Below are positions 50,652 to 59,348 of a stretch of 64,000 bases of DNA, in pieces. The translations under genes were made by a program, and so were the position numbers. A model generated the notes under the pieces. The model saw only the letters and a program-made list of their open reading frames with translations. It ran no database searches and was not told where the DNA came from. Source of the stretch: Mycolicibacillus trivialis (GTDB lineage Bacteria; Actinomycetota; Actinomycetes; Mycobacteriales; Mycobacteriaceae). The stretch spans positions 26,196 to 90,195 of the forward strand of contig NZ_LQPZ01000047.1 of assembly GCF_002102395.1 (NCBI RefSeq), given 5' to 3'. The stretch's first letter is position 1; every line of letters starts with the position of its first letter.

Positions 50652-51496
50652 TGGTGGTGTCCCGGCGCGGGGCGACGGTGCGCGTCGCGCGCGGGATCGC
50701 GATGTACACGGTGCTCGCCGGGATCGCTGCCTGCGCGCTGCTTCCGGTGTTGTGGGGATTGTCGGGATCGCTGAAGACCGAAGCGGAGGTCACCGAGCCG
50801 ACCCTGTTGCCGGCGACCCCGCAATGGTCGAATTATCGTGACGTCTTCGCGCTGATGCCGTTCTGGCGGATGCTGTTCAATACGGTGCTCTACGCCGGAG
50901 CCGTGACCGTCGGACAGGTGTTCTTCTGTTCGCTGGCCGGATATGCGTTCGCCCGCCTGCATTTCCGGGGACGCGACACGCTTTTCGTGCTGTACCTGGG
51001 CACGTTGATGGTGCCGCTGACGGTCACCGTCATCCCGCAGTTCATCCTGATGCGGGCGTTCGGTTGGACCGACACCATGTGGGCGATGATTGTCCCGGGC
51101 CTGTTCGGCAGTGCATTCGGCACTTACCTGATGCGTCAGTTCTTCATCACGCTGCCCACTGATCTGGAGGAGGCCGCGGTGCTCGACGGCTGCTCACCGT
51201 GGCAGATCTACTGGCGGGTGCTGTTGCCGCACGCACGGCCGGCGGTGATGGTTCTGGCGGTGCTCACCTGGGTCAACGTGTGGAACGACTTCCTGTGGCC
51301 GCTGCTGATGATCCAACGTGACTCGATCGCCACCCTTACCCTGGGTCTGGTGTGGATGCAGGGTCAATACGTGGCACGGTGGCCGGTGCTGATGGCCGCC
51401 TCGATGCTGATCCTGGCGCCGCTGGTGGCCCTCTACGCCGTCGCGCAGCGCACCTTCGTGCGCGGCATCGCCACCACCGGTCTGGGCGGCCAGTGA
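50651..51496 (+). CDS. Sugar ABC transporter permease (MalG-type, Rv2039c-like)
   Basis: This second permease of the pair has 281 residues and six helices. The EAA loop is LEEAAVLDGCSPWQIYWRVL (about residues 171-190). The C-terminal helix ends in QRTFVRGIATTGLGGQ, typical of MalG-type subunits. The start at 50651 (TGATG overlap with the previous stop) matches the expected length; the frame is open further upstream only as a shadow. The stop overlaps the ATPase GTG. Confidence 0.93.
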   Translation: MVVSRRGATVRVARGIAMYTVLAGIAACALLPVLWGLSGSLKTEAEVTEPTLLPATPQWSNYRDVFALMPFWRMLFNTVLYAGAVTVGQVFFCSLAGYAFARLHFRGRDTLFVLYLGTLMVPLTVTVIPQFILMRAFGWTDTMWAMIVPGLFGSAFGTYLMRQFFITLPTDLEEAAVLDGCSPWQIYWRVLLPHARPAVMVLAVLTWVNVWNDFLWPLLMIQRDSIATLTLGLVWMQGQYVARWPVLMAASMLILAPLVALYAVAQRTFVRGIATTGLGGQ

Positions 51497-52578
51497 CGAC
51501 TGCGTCGAGAGGATCGGCGGCGGTGCGCTTCGACCGCGTCACCCGCCGCTACGGCGACGGGGACCGGCCCGCCCTCGACGGCCTGGACCTCACCGTCGAC
51601 GACGGTGAATTCATGGTGTTGGTCGGTCCGTCCGGATGCGGCAAGACCACGTCGCTGCGAATGGTGGCGGGCCTGGAACCGGTGGACTCCGGCCGGATTC
51701 TCATCGGCGGGCGCGACGTCACCGACGTCGACCCGAAAGACCGCGATGTGGCGATGGTCTTCCAGAATTACGCGCTGTACCCGCACATGAGCGTCGCGCA
51801 GAACATGGGGTTCGCACTCAAGATCGCCCGGACGCCCAAGGCGGAGATGAACGAGCGGGTGGCGGAGGCCGCCCGGTTGCTGGACCTGGAGGCCTTGCTG
51901 GACCGCAAACCGAAGGAACTCTCCGGTGGCCAGCGCCAGCGCGTCGCGATGGGGCGGGCGATCGTGCGCCACCCCAAGGTCTTCCTGATGGACGAGCCGC
52001 TGTCCAACCTCGACGCGAAGCTGCGCGTTCAGACCCGCAACCAGATCGCAGCGCTGCAACGGCGGCTGGGCACCACCACCGTCTACGTCACCCACGATCA
52101 GGTGGAGGCGATGACGATGGGGGACCGGGTCGCGGTTCTCGCTGACGGGGTGCTGCAGCAATGCGCCGCCCCGCGCGATCTCTATCGCACGCCCGCGAAC
52201 GCGTTCGTTGCCGGCTTCGTCGGATCACCGCCGATGAATCTGTTCCACACCGATGTGTCGGACGGAGCGGTTCGATTGGGGGGCTGGGCGATTCCGGTGC
52301 CGCGCACGGTCGCGGATGCCGCGGACCGGGTCGTACTCGGGATCCGCCCGGAACACTGCGAGATCGCCGACAGCGGAATCGAAATCATCGTCGACGTCGT
52401 CGAGGAACTCGGTGCCGACGCCTACCTGTACGGTCGGATCGCCGGGCCGGCGATGGGGGAGCCGGTGGTGGTCCGCATCGCCGGGAGCCGCCCGCCTGCT
52501 CGAGGCGAACGGCTCCGGCTGCGGGTGTCGGCCGACCGGCTGCACTTCTTCGGCGCCGACGGCCGACGGCTCATCTGA
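51493..52578 (+). CDS. Sugar ABC transporter ATP-binding protein (Rv2038c-like)
   Basis: This 361-residue MsmK/UgpC-type ATPase has Walker A GPSGCGKTTSLRM, Q-loop VFQNYALYPHMSV, signature LSGGQRQRVAMGRAI, Walker B VFLMDEPLSNLDAK and the H-loop VTHDQVEAM. The C-terminal 120 residues form the OB-fold regulatory domain of this subclass (LGIRPEHCEIADSGIEIIVD). The GTG at 51493 overlaps the permease stop (GTGA). The operon ends here; a 234-base gap follows. Confidence 0.94.
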   Translation: MTTASRGSAAVRFDRVTRRYGDGDRPALDGLDLTVDDGEFMVLVGPSGCGKTTSLRMVAGLEPVDSGRILIGGRDVTDVDPKDRDVAMVFQNYALYPHMSVAQNMGFALKIARTPKAEMNERVAEAARLLDLEALLDRKPKELSGGQRQRVAMGRAIVRHPKVFLMDEPLSNLDAKLRVQTRNQIAALQRRLGTTTVYVTHDQVEAMTMGDRVAVLADGVLQQCAAPRDLYRTPANAFVAGFVGSPPMNLFHTDVSDGAVRLGGWAIPVPRTVADAADRVVLGIRPEHCEIADSGIEIIVDVVEELGADAYLYGRIAGPAMGEPVVVRIAGSRPPARGERLRLRVSADRLHFFGADGRRLI

Positions 52579-52646
52579 CCCTTGCGATCAGGCGGGGCGG
52601 GCAACCGCGCACCGCCTGGACATCGGCGCGTGGCCAACCCAGCAGT

Positions 52647-52674
52647 TGCGACGGCACTGGTGCGACGGCACTGG
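52647..52674 (+). repeat. Tandem 14-bp direct repeat
   Basis: TGCGACGGCACTGG occurs twice in tandem (52647-52660 and 52661-52674) in the gap between the ABC operon and the patatin gene. Its role, if any, is unknown; it may be simple slippage. No gene is seen in the gap 52579-52812. Confidence 0.6.
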
Positions 52675-52800
52675 ACACCGAACTGCGATGGTTCGTCTCC
52701 TTTCCTACGCGCCGTGGCTGTGCGGGTGCTGAACGTCGTTCTGCGCGACGCACGGTCCGTTGAACACTGTGAAACCGGCCGTCCCGGTGGCTTCGGGTCA

Positions 52801-52806
52801 TATTGT
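52801..52806 (+). promoter_or_regulatory. -10 hexamer for leaderless patatin gene
   Basis: TATTGT is followed by six bases and the ATG at 52813. Confidence 0.5.
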
Positions 52807-52812
52807 TGAGCC

Positions 52813-53802
52813 ATGAGCGCGGTTCAGTCGCTGCGGGCCGATTTGGTCTGTCAAGGCGGCGGGGTGCGCGGTGTCGGCCTGGTCGGCGCGGTGCACGCGT
52901 TGGCCGAAGCCGGCTACCGCTTCCCCCGGGTGGCCGGCTCCAGTGCGGGCGCGGTGGTCGCCGCTCTGGTTGCGGCGCTACAGAAGTCCGGCGAGCCGGT
53001 GACCCGGCTGACCGAGATCATGCGCGGCATCGATTTCAGCAGGTTTGCCGATCCGAGCGTGATCGGTCGGTTGCCGCTCATCGGCGGCGTTGTGTCGTTG
53101 CTGACCTCGGAGGGGCTGTACCAGGGGGCTTATCTGGAACGGTTGCTCACCGGGTTGCTCGCCGACCTCGGGGTACACACGTTCGCGGACCTGCGGACCG
53201 GGGAGAGCCCTGAGCAGTTCGCCTGGTCACTGGTGGTGACCGCCAGCGACCTGTCCCGGCGAAGGCTGGTGCGGATTCCGTGGGATCTGCAGACCTACGG
53301 TCTCGATCCCGACGCTTTCCCGGTGGCGCGTGCGGTCCGGGCGTCGTCGGCCATTCCCTACGTCTTCCGGCCGGTCCGGGTGCAGGGCGCCACCTGGGTC
53401 GACGGCGGCCTGCTGTCGAACTTCCCGGTGCAATTGTTCGACCGCGCCGAGCCGCGGTGGCCGACCTTCGGGATCCGGCTCTCGGCCCGGCCGTGCCAGC
53501 CGCCGACCACCCACCCGGTACGCGGTCCGGTCTCGTTGGGGCTGGCGGCGATCGAGACGCTGGTGGGCAACCAGGACGCCGCGTACATCGATGATCCGTG
53601 CACAGTGCGCCGAACGGTCTTCGTGCCGACTCAGGAGATCAGCCCGATCGCCTTCGACCTCACTTCGGCGCAACGCGAGGAGCTCTACACCAGCGGGGTG
53701 GCCGCCGGCCAGCGGTTCGTGGCGGCCTGGGACTACGCCGAATACCTCGCGGTCTGTCGACCACCGAGACCTGGCCGTGATCACAGCAATACCAGTTCTT
53801 AA
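52813..53802 (+). CDS. Patatin-like phospholipase (Rv2037c-like)
   Basis: This 329-residue patatin-fold lipid acyl hydrolase has the oxyanion hole CQGGGVRGVGLVGAV, the nucleophile Ser in AGSSAGAVVAALV (about residue 44) and the catalytic Asp in WVDGGLLSNFPVQLF (about residue 198). These make up the Ser-Asp dyad. It probably releases fatty acids from phospholipids or acylglycerols. No signal peptide is seen. The position after the sugar ABC operon matches M. tuberculosis. Confidence 0.92.
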   Translation: MSAVQSLRADLVCQGGGVRGVGLVGAVHALAEAGYRFPRVAGSSAGAVVAALVAALQKSGEPVTRLTEIMRGIDFSRFADPSVIGRLPLIGGVVSLLTSEGLYQGAYLERLLTGLLADLGVHTFADLRTGESPEQFAWSLVVTASDLSRRRLVRIPWDLQTYGLDPDAFPVARAVRASSAIPYVFRPVRVQGATWVDGGLLSNFPVQLFDRAEPRWPTFGIRLSARPCQPPTTHPVRGPVSLGLAAIETLVGNQDAAYIDDPCTVRRTVFVPTQEISPIAFDLTSAQREELYTSGVAAGQRFVAAWDYAEYLAVCRPPRPGRDHSNTSS

Positions 53803-53918
53803 CGAAGCTTTATCGGTTACACCCGGGCACCTTAACTTGGGCCCCTAGCTTGGGTGTCAGGTCGAGGTGACCGCCTCGAACCGGTCAAGTGAGTAACCAG
53901 TGAGGTGGGGAGGCCAGC

Positions 53919-54374
53919 ATGACTTCCGCGAGTGCACACCAGGCTCGGAGATTCGCCCACAGGTACGGCAACCCGGTCACCGAGTACGACGGTGCCGAAC
54001 TGCGCGTGCAGTGCCGTCAACTCGCCACGGTGGTGACGATCAGCGGTCGCATCGACGAAAAGAACATCGAGCGGGTTCGCCAATACGCGAAGCGTTATGT
54101 CTTGGCGGAAAAGCCATTTGTTCTCGACCTGAACGAGGTCACCTTTTTCACATCACAGGGTATGTCGCTCCTGCATTGCGTCGACGAAACATGCTCCACT
54201 GTGGGAGTGGAATGGTGTCTGATCCCGAGCCAGTCGGTGCGGGGGATGCTGCGGGCGTTCGACGGTGAATCGGCGTTTCCCACAGCGGATTCGACCCCGG
54301 ACGCATTGAACCGGTTCCTTGAGACCATTCACGAACGTCGTCGTCTGCTGCCCCTGCTGACCAAGATCGCATAA
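53919..54374 (+). CDS. STAS-domain protein (anti-sigma-factor antagonist type)
   Basis: This 151-residue protein has a STAS domain at about residues 25-130: LATVVTISGRIDEKNIERVR, the core strand PFVLDLNEVTFFTSQGMSLL and a C-terminal helix. The conserved phosphorylatable Ser sits in FFTSQGMS, where SpoIIAA-type proteins read DSSG. Such proteins bind and release anti-sigma factors when dephosphorylated. No kinase or sigma gene is adjacent, so the partner is unknown. GGGGAGG five bases before the ATG fixes the start. A TAGCTT hexamer (53846-53851) could be its -10. It is followed by a 37-codon ORF and a terminator. Confidence 0.88.
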   Translation: MTSASAHQARRFAHRYGNPVTEYDGAELRVQCRQLATVVTISGRIDEKNIERVRQYAKRYVLAEKPFVLDLNEVTFFTSQGMSLLHCVDETCSTVGVEWCLIPSQSVRGMLRAFDGESAFPTADSTPDALNRFLETIHERRRLLPLLTKIA

Positions 54375-54391
54375 CAAAGGAAGAATGAACA

Positions 54392-54505
54392 ATGTTGATC
54401 GACATTCGGTGGCTGAGGTTCCTGCTGAATCACTGGCGGAACCCCGCCCACACCGAATCCGCCGTCACCCCGGTGGCGCACACCCCGGTGCGTGCGGCCG
54501 CCTGA
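54392..54505 (+). CDS. Candidate 37-residue small protein downstream of STAS gene
   Basis: An ATG at 54392 with AAAGGAAG eight bases upstream opens a 37-codon frame that begins MLIDIRWLRFLLNHWRNP and ends HTPVRAA. The N-terminal half is an amphipathic Trp/Leu-rich helix. It lies 17 bases after the STAS stop and before an intrinsic terminator, so it is on the STAS transcript. A second frame starting at 54385 is less likely because the ribosome binding site would be too close. The family is not recognised. Confidence 0.5.
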   Translation: MLIDIRWLRFLLNHWRNPAHTESAVTPVAHTPVRAAA

Positions 54506-54569
54506 GCGGCGCACCCCACTAGCTTCTCTCGCGCCTCCGCGCGGTGCTCGCACCGCCGGTTGGCCGCGG

Positions 54570-54605
54570 AAACACCCGTCCGGTTCGTCCGGGCGGGTGT
54601 TTTTT
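54570..54605 (+). terminator. Strong intrinsic terminator
   Basis: A 14-bp stem (54570-54583 with 54589-54602, one T-G wobble) closes a five-base loop TTCGT and runs into TTTTTT (54600-54605). It is the clearest rho-independent terminator in the window and ends the STAS/small-ORF transcript. Confidence 0.85.
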
Positions 54606-54665
54606 GTGGCCCGGGCGAGGCGCCTGCCATGGCGCCGGCGCCGGAAGCGGCAGCTGCAGCAATCC

Positions 54666-54695
54666 TTGGTTGCCGGTTGAACAGTGCGATATAGT
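54666..54695 (+). promoter_or_regulatory. Candidate promoter for the second PPE gene
   Basis: TATAGT (54690-54695), five of six to consensus, has TTGGTT (54666-54671) 18 bases upstream. The -10 is embedded in TGCGA-TATAGT-TCGCA, a small inverted repeat that could be an operator. The 5' leader to the PPE start would be about 165-200 bases. Confidence 0.45.
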
Positions 54696-54865
54696 TCGCA
54701 TCCGAGTCTGAACCATGCGATAAACGCCGTGGATGCGATCTGCGGCGGCCTGCTTCGGGCCCGCGGACCGCCTACCAGCAGCCCCAGTCCGCGTCGATGA
54801 TGCCGCGCTGTGTATGCGGTGGCGCGTGTTCGGTGGGCTTCGGTGAGAGGAGCCCTGTACCCGAT

Positions 54866-56527
54866 GTGGACACGATTCTGCTCGGACCTTCGGCGGCAGC
54901 GGTGACCGCGCCGGTCTGGATGGCCAGCCCGCCGGAGGTGTGGTCGACGCTGCTGTCCAGCGGTCCGGGGCCGGCAGCACTGCAGGTGGCAGCGGCTCAG
55001 TGGCAGGCGCTCAGCGTCCAGTACACCGAGGTCGCCCAGGAACTCACGGCGCTGGTGAGCGGGGTTGAGGCGGGGAGTTGGCAGGGGGACAGCGCAGCGC
55101 GGTATGCCGCTGCGCACCTGCCGTTCCTGGCCTGGCTGGCGCAGGCCGGTGCTCACAGCGCCGCCGCGGCCGCCCAACACGAGGCGGCGGCCGTGGCCTA
55201 CACCGGCGCATTGGCGGCCATGCCCACGATGCCGGAACTGGTCGCAAACCACACCCTGCACGCGACGTTGATCGCCACCAACTTCTTCGGCATCAACACC
55301 ATCCCGATCGCCGTCAACGAGGCCGATTATCTGCGGATGTGGGTTCAGGCGGCGCTGACCATGACCGGCTACCAGACCGCGAGCACCGCAGCGGTCGCCG
55401 CGACGCCGAAGACCGCGCCGGCTCCGATGATCATGAAGTCCGACATGCCGGATATGGCGGGCGAGAATGGCGGCGCAATGTCCGGCGGCGACAGCAACGG
55501 TGGAAAACCACCGATGTGGTGGATGATGGGTGACCACATCCCACAAACTCCCGAAGATTGGTACCACGCGCTTTTCCCGCCGCAATTCAACCCATTCGAT
55601 CCGAACTCGTTCGGGATGATGTACCCCAGCCTGGAAAAATTTCTCCCGCGGATCGGGGAGATGTTCACCGCGTATTCGGGGGACCCGGCGCAACTCGTGC
55701 AGGCGATGTTCTTCCTCGGCGCACAATTCATCGTGCACCGCACCCTGTTCTTGACGTGGATCGTGCTGAACAACCCCGCCATGTTGGGGACGTTCATCTC
55801 CGCCAACCCGATCTATTCGGTGGGCTTGGCGGCCGGCGCCGTGGCACCGGTGGCCGCCGCACCCGCGGCGGCGGGTGGATTCGCCGGCCTGGCCGGACTG
55901 GCGGGTATCCCGCAGCCGCCGGCCCCGGCGGTGGCGCCGGTGGCCCCGATGCCCCCGCCGCCGGCCACGCCGCCGGTCCCGGCCGGCCTGCACGCACCGG
56001 TGACACCGCCCGCACCCGCTACGGCGCCCGCCCCGCCGCCCGGCGCGCCGGCCGCACCGCCGCCCGCCGCGGGGTCGCCGCCGGCCCCGGTACTCGGGCC
56101 CGAGGGGGCGATGAGCGCCCAGAACGCGATCTACCCGCACCTGGCGACCGCGGTCACTGCGCGGTCGGAGACAGCGGCCCGGCGCAAGAAACAGGTGCCG
56201 CACGACGATACGGCTGATACACCTGCGCCCGCCGTCGAACCGGCGCGCGAGGCCGAGAAAGTGCGTCGACAGCGCCGGAAGAAGATGAGCATGCTCGGTC
56301 GCGGCTACGAATACATGGACCTCGAGCCGGAAGCCGACTCCGCCACCGCTGCCTCGCAGCACGGAGCCGGGCCGATCGGGTTCGCCGGAACCGCGGCGAC
56401 CGACGTGGCGCCTCAGGCCAGCGGATTGGCGACGCTGGCCGTCGATTCGTTCCGGGACAGTCCCGAGACGCCGATGATGCCGGGCACCTGGCACCCCGGC
56501 GCACCGGACGGCGGGGGCGCAGGATAA
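54866..56527 (+). CDS. PPE family protein, PPW subfamily (Met-rich segment)
   Basis: This protein has about 553 residues. The PPE domain has PVWMASPPEVWSTLLSSGPG, GSWQGDSAARYAAAH and [20 protein letters not shown]. An unusual Met-rich segment follows it (PMIMKSDMPDMAGENGGAM, then PPMWWMMGDHIP). A hydrophobic middle and a Pro/Ala-rich tract precede the PPW signature IGFAGT and PMMPGTW near the C-terminus. The start is uncertain: GTG 54866 or GTG 54902, the latter aligning with the usual PPE N-terminus; the open frame begins at 54797. No PE gene is adjacent. It is paralogous to the PPE at 18004. Confidence 0.9.
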   Translation: MDTILLGPSAAAVTAPVWMASPPEVWSTLLSSGPGPAALQVAAAQWQALSVQYTEVAQELTALVSGVEAGSWQGDSAARYAAAHLPFLAWLAQAGAHSAAAAAQHEAAAVAYTGALAAMPTMPELVANHTLHATLIATNFFGINTIPIAVNEADYLRMWVQAALTMTGYQTASTAAVAATPKTAPAPMIMKSDMPDMAGENGGAMSGGDSNGGKPPMWWMMGDHIPQTPEDWYHALFPPQFNPFDPNSFGMMYPSLEKFLPRIGEMFTAYSGDPAQLVQAMFFLGAQFIVHRTLFLTWIVLNNPAMLGTFISANPIYSVGLAAGAVAPVAAAPAAAGGFAGLAGLAGIPQPPAPAVAPVAPMPPPPATPPVPAGLHAPVTPPAPATAPAPPPGAPAAPPPAAGSPPAPVLGPEGAMSAQNAIYPHLATAVTARSETAARRKKQVPHDDTADTPAPAVEPAREAEKVRRQRRKKMSMLGRGYEYMDLEPEADSATAASQHGAGPIGFAGTAATDVAPQASGLATLAVDSFRDSPETPMMPGTWHPGAPDGGGAG

Positions 56528-56531
56528 CCGC

Positions 56532-58079
56532 TCAGGGCGCCTCGCCGGCCGGCTTGGCGTGCTGCTGCCGCAACTTGCCCTTGACCAGCTTCCCGGTCGG
56601 CGTGCGCGGCAGGCTGTCAACGAAATCCACTGTCCGAGGGGCCTTGTAGTGTGCGAGCCGATCACGGACGTAAGCGATGATCTCCTCGGCGAGGCCGGCG
56701 TCGCCGTCGATGCCGTCGCGCAACTGCACCACGGCCTTGACCTGCTCACCCATCTCCGGATCCGGCACGCCGATCACCGCCACATCGTGGATCGCCGGAT
56801 GTAACGCGAGAACGTTCTCGATCTCCTGCGGATAGATGTTGACTCCGCCGGAGATGATCATGAACGACTTGCGATCGGTGAGGAACAGGTAGCCGTCGTC
56901 GTCCAGATAGCCCAAATCGCCGACAGTGGTCCAGTTTTCGTGATCCGGGTGTTGTGCTCCTCGCGTCTTGTCCGGTGCGTTGTGGTAAGAGAACGGCACG
57001 GTTTCCCGTTCGAAGTAGACGGTGCCGACCTCACCGGTGGGCAGTTCGCGGCCGTCGTCGTCGCAGACGTGAGCGACGCCGAGGACCGGCTTGCCGACCG
57101 ACCCGCGTTTGGTCGTCCACTCCGCGGAGGTCATCATCGTCATGCCGTGGGCTTCGGTGGCGCTGTAGTACTCGACCAGGATCGGCCCCCACCAGTCGAT
57201 CATCGCGTCCTTGACCTCGGGCGGGCACGGCGCCGCCGCGTGCAGCGCCAGTTTCAGCGAGGACAGGTCATAGCGCGCCCGCACCTCGTCGGGCAACTGC
57301 AGCAACCGGACGAACATCGTCGGGACCACCTGGGTCATCGTCACCCGGTAGGTCTCGATCGCAGCCAGCATCGCCTCGGCATCGAAACGCTCCATCAAGA
57401 TCACGGTGCCGCCCAGAGCCTGGACGCCGCTGCAGTATTTCAGCGGAGCGGCGTGATAGATCGGTGCCGGCGACAGGTAGACGGTGTCGGGGCCCACCGA
57501 GAACAGTGCGCCGAGCAACGCGATGAGCGGCTCGCCCGGCTCGTCGACCTGGATCGGTAGCAGGGGCGGCTTGATGCCCTTGGGGCGTCCGGTGGTTCCC
57601 GAGGAGTACAGCATGTCGGCGCCGCGGGGTTGATCGGTCAAGGCGGGCGCCTGCGTGTCGAGCAACTCCCGGTAAGACGAATAGCCCGCCAACGGGGCTT
57701 CGAACGAATAGCGGCGCACCGAATCGGGGATCTCGGCGATGATCTCACCGGCGAGGTCGCCCAGCCGCCCGGAGGCGAACAACACCTGCGCTCCGCTGTC
57801 GGTGACGATGTAGCCGGCTTCGGCGGCGGTGAGGTGGTGGTTGATCGCGGTCAGATACAGCCCGGAACGGATCGCCGCCCAATAGATGACGAATGCCTCG
57901 GCGGTGTTGTCCGAGAGCATCGCGACGACATCTCCACGGCGCAGTCCCAGCTCGTGGATGGCCGCGGCCAGGCGGGCGGACCTGTCATCGAGGTCGCCGT
58001 AGGTCAGCACAGCGCCGTCGGCTGCCATGATCACCGCAGGTCGATCCGGGTTTTCCGCTGCGTGATTGCCGGGAAACAT
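56532..58079 (-). CDS. Fatty-acyl-CoA/AMP ligase (FadD family)
   Basis: This 515-residue ANL-superfamily adenylating enzyme has motif A3 MLYSSGTTGRPKGIKPP, A5 YYSATEAHGMTMMT, A7-A8 VGDLGYLDDDGYLFLTDRKS and the A10 Lys region LPRTPTGKLVKGKL. It activates a carboxylic acid as acyl-AMP and then acyl-CoA; it resembles FadD4-type proteins, but the substrate is not predictable. The ATG at 58079 follows AGGAGGG. It converges on the PPE gene and diverges from the iron transporter, with the IdeR-like box in the shared upstream region. Confidence 0.92.
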   Translation of the reverse strand: MFPGNHAAENPDRPAVIMAADGAVLTYGDLDDRSARLAAAIHELGLRRGDVVAMLSDNTAEAFVIYWAAIRSGLYLTAINHHLTAAEAGYIVTDSGAQVLFASGRLGDLAGEIIAEIPDSVRRYSFEAPLAGYSSYRELLDTQAPALTDQPRGADMLYSSGTTGRPKGIKPPLLPIQVDEPGEPLIALLGALFSVGPDTVYLSPAPIYHAAPLKYCSGVQALGGTVILMERFDAEAMLAAIETYRVTMTQVVPTMFVRLLQLPDEVRARYDLSSLKLALHAAAPCPPEVKDAMIDWWGPILVEYYSATEAHGMTMMTSAEWTTKRGSVGKPVLGVAHVCDDDGRELPTGEVGTVYFERETVPFSYHNAPDKTRGAQHPDHENWTTVGDLGYLDDDGYLFLTDRKSFMIISGGVNIYPQEIENVLALHPAIHDVAVIGVPDPEMGEQVKAVVQLRDGIDGDAGLAEEIIAYVRDRLAHYKAPRTVDFVDSLPRTPTGKLVKGKLRQQHAKPAGEAP

Positions 58080-58130
58080 GGCCCTCCTGTGGTGATGGCC
58101 GACCGCTGCCGCTCGTCGGCATCGGCTACC

Positions 58131-58149
58131 GGTAGGTAGGCTAACCTAA
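58131..58149 (+). promoter_or_regulatory. IdeR-like iron box overlapping a leaderless promoter
   Basis: The sequence GGTAGGTAGGCTAACCTAA matches the IdeR/DtxR consensus TTAGGTTAGGCTAACCTAA at 14 of 19 positions, including all of the last 13. It contains the -10 hexamer TAGGCT (58137-58142), six bases before the ATG at 58149. Iron-loaded IdeR bound here would block RNA polymerase at both the -10 and the start. Confidence 0.7.
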
Positions 58150-59252
58150 TGCTGCGCGTGCGTGGGGTGACCCGGATTTTCCGCTCCCGCAGCGACTCCG
58201 TGCCGGCCCTGCGGGGCGTCGATCTCGAGGTGGAAGACGGGAGTCTGACCGCCGTCCTGGGCCCGTCGGGATGTGGGAAGACGACGCTGTTGCGGGTCAT
58301 GGCCGGCTTCGACCGTCCCGACGCCGGCGAGGTCTGGCTGGACGGCCGGATGGTCGCGGGTCCGGGGGTGTTCGTGACGCCGGAACGGCGCAGCATCGGC
58401 ATCGTCGCCCAGGAAGGCGCCCTGTTTCCCCACCTCACCGTCGGGGGGAACATCGCCTACGGGCTGCCGTCGCCGCCACGCGAGCGGTTCTCGTCGGGTT
58501 CCCGGACGCGACGCCGGGAACGCGTGGAACAGATGCTGGAGCTGGTCGGCCTACCCGGGATGGGGGAGCGGCGTCCCGATGAACTCTCCGGCGGCCAGCA
58601 GCAGCGGGTCGCGCTGGCGCGAGCGCTGGCGCCGGCGCCCTCGGTGTTGTTGCTCGACGAGCCGTTTTCCGCGCTGGACGCCGCCCTGCGAGTGGACCTG
58701 CGCGAAGAGGTGCGAGACCTGTTGCGCTCCATCGGCGCCACCGCGGTGTTGGTCACCCACGACCAAGCCGAGGCGCTGTCGCTGGCCGACCGGGTCGCGA
58801 TGATGCGCGACGGAGAAGTCGTCCAGTTCGGCAGCCCGTCGGCGGTCTACGCCCGGCCGGTCGACCCGGAAGCGGCCGCCTTTCTCGGAGAAGCGGTGCA
58901 GATCCCGTGCCGGGTGGGCGCCCCCGTGCCCGGAACCGAGCTGGTGGAGGTGCAGTGCGCGCTGGGGGCCGTACGGGTTGCAGCGACCGCGGTCTACCCG
59001 GGCGCCGACGATACGGAGGGGTCGGCCCGCCTGGTACTACGTCCCGAACAGTTGGTGCTGTCCGAGGACGGGGTCCCGGCCGTGGTGGCCGCGACGAGCT
59101 ACTTCGGTCACGAGGGGCTGGTTCACCTGGACCTCGCCGACGGGACCCGCCTGCTGGTCCGCACCGACGGACGCCGGGTGCCGTCGGTCGCTGCCGAGGT
59201 ACGGGTGCGGGTCTCCGCTGAGCCGGAACCGGTGTCGGGTGTCCCCGCGTGA
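58149..59252 (+). CDS. Ferric iron ABC transporter ATP-binding protein (FbpC type)
   Basis: This 367-residue ATPase has Walker A GPSGCGKTTLLRVMAG, Q-loop VAQEGALFPHLTVGGN, signature LSGGQQQRVALARAL, Walker B LLLDEPFSALDAA and H-loop VTHDQAEAL. The C-terminal domain (about 240-367) is the TOBE-like regulatory part of FbpC proteins. It is followed by a binding lipoprotein and a fused permease, the complete Fbp-type set. The start is set by the leaderless promoter within the IdeR box, so iron repression is predicted. Confidence 0.92.
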   Translation: MLRVRGVTRIFRSRSDSVPALRGVDLEVEDGSLTAVLGPSGCGKTTLLRVMAGFDRPDAGEVWLDGRMVAGPGVFVTPERRSIGIVAQEGALFPHLTVGGNIAYGLPSPPRERFSSGSRTRRRERVEQMLELVGLPGMGERRPDELSGGQQQRVALARALAPAPSVLLLDEPFSALDAALRVDLREEVRDLLRSIGATAVLVTHDQAEALSLADRVAMMRDGEVVQFGSPSAVYARPVDPEAAAFLGEAVQIPCRVGAPVPGTELVEVQCALGAVRVAATAVYPGADDTEGSARLVLRPEQLVLSEDGVPAVVAATSYFGHEGLVHLDLADGTRLLVRTDGRRVPSVAAEVRVRVSAEPEPVSGVPA

Positions 59253-59292
59253 TCCCGGCGCTGCGCCCGACCGCGCATTGCGGTGGATTGGT

Positions 59293-59298
59293 TAGCCT
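59293..59298 (+). promoter_or_regulatory. Possible internal -10 before the iron-binding protein gene
   Basis: TAGCCT lies about 50 bases before the ATG at 59349, which has AGGAG at 59341-59345. It may give extra expression of the binding protein. Surrounding bases only weakly resemble an IdeR box. Confidence 0.3.
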
Positions 59299-59348
59299 GG
59301 CGATGCCCGGCGTGCCATGGACTACGAGCAGAAACGGACGAGGAGATC

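Noticed and set aside
54385..54522. Alternative 45-codon ORF overlapping the 37-codon ORF after the STAS gene
   Set aside because: Its ATG is only one base from the ribosome binding site, and its product is Pro/Arg/His-rich like an out-of-frame reading.
59284..59310. Second IdeR-like site before the iron-binding protein gene
   Set aside because: The best alignment around GGTTAGCCT gives about 10 of 19 matches with no symmetric second half, so I keep it only as a possible -10.
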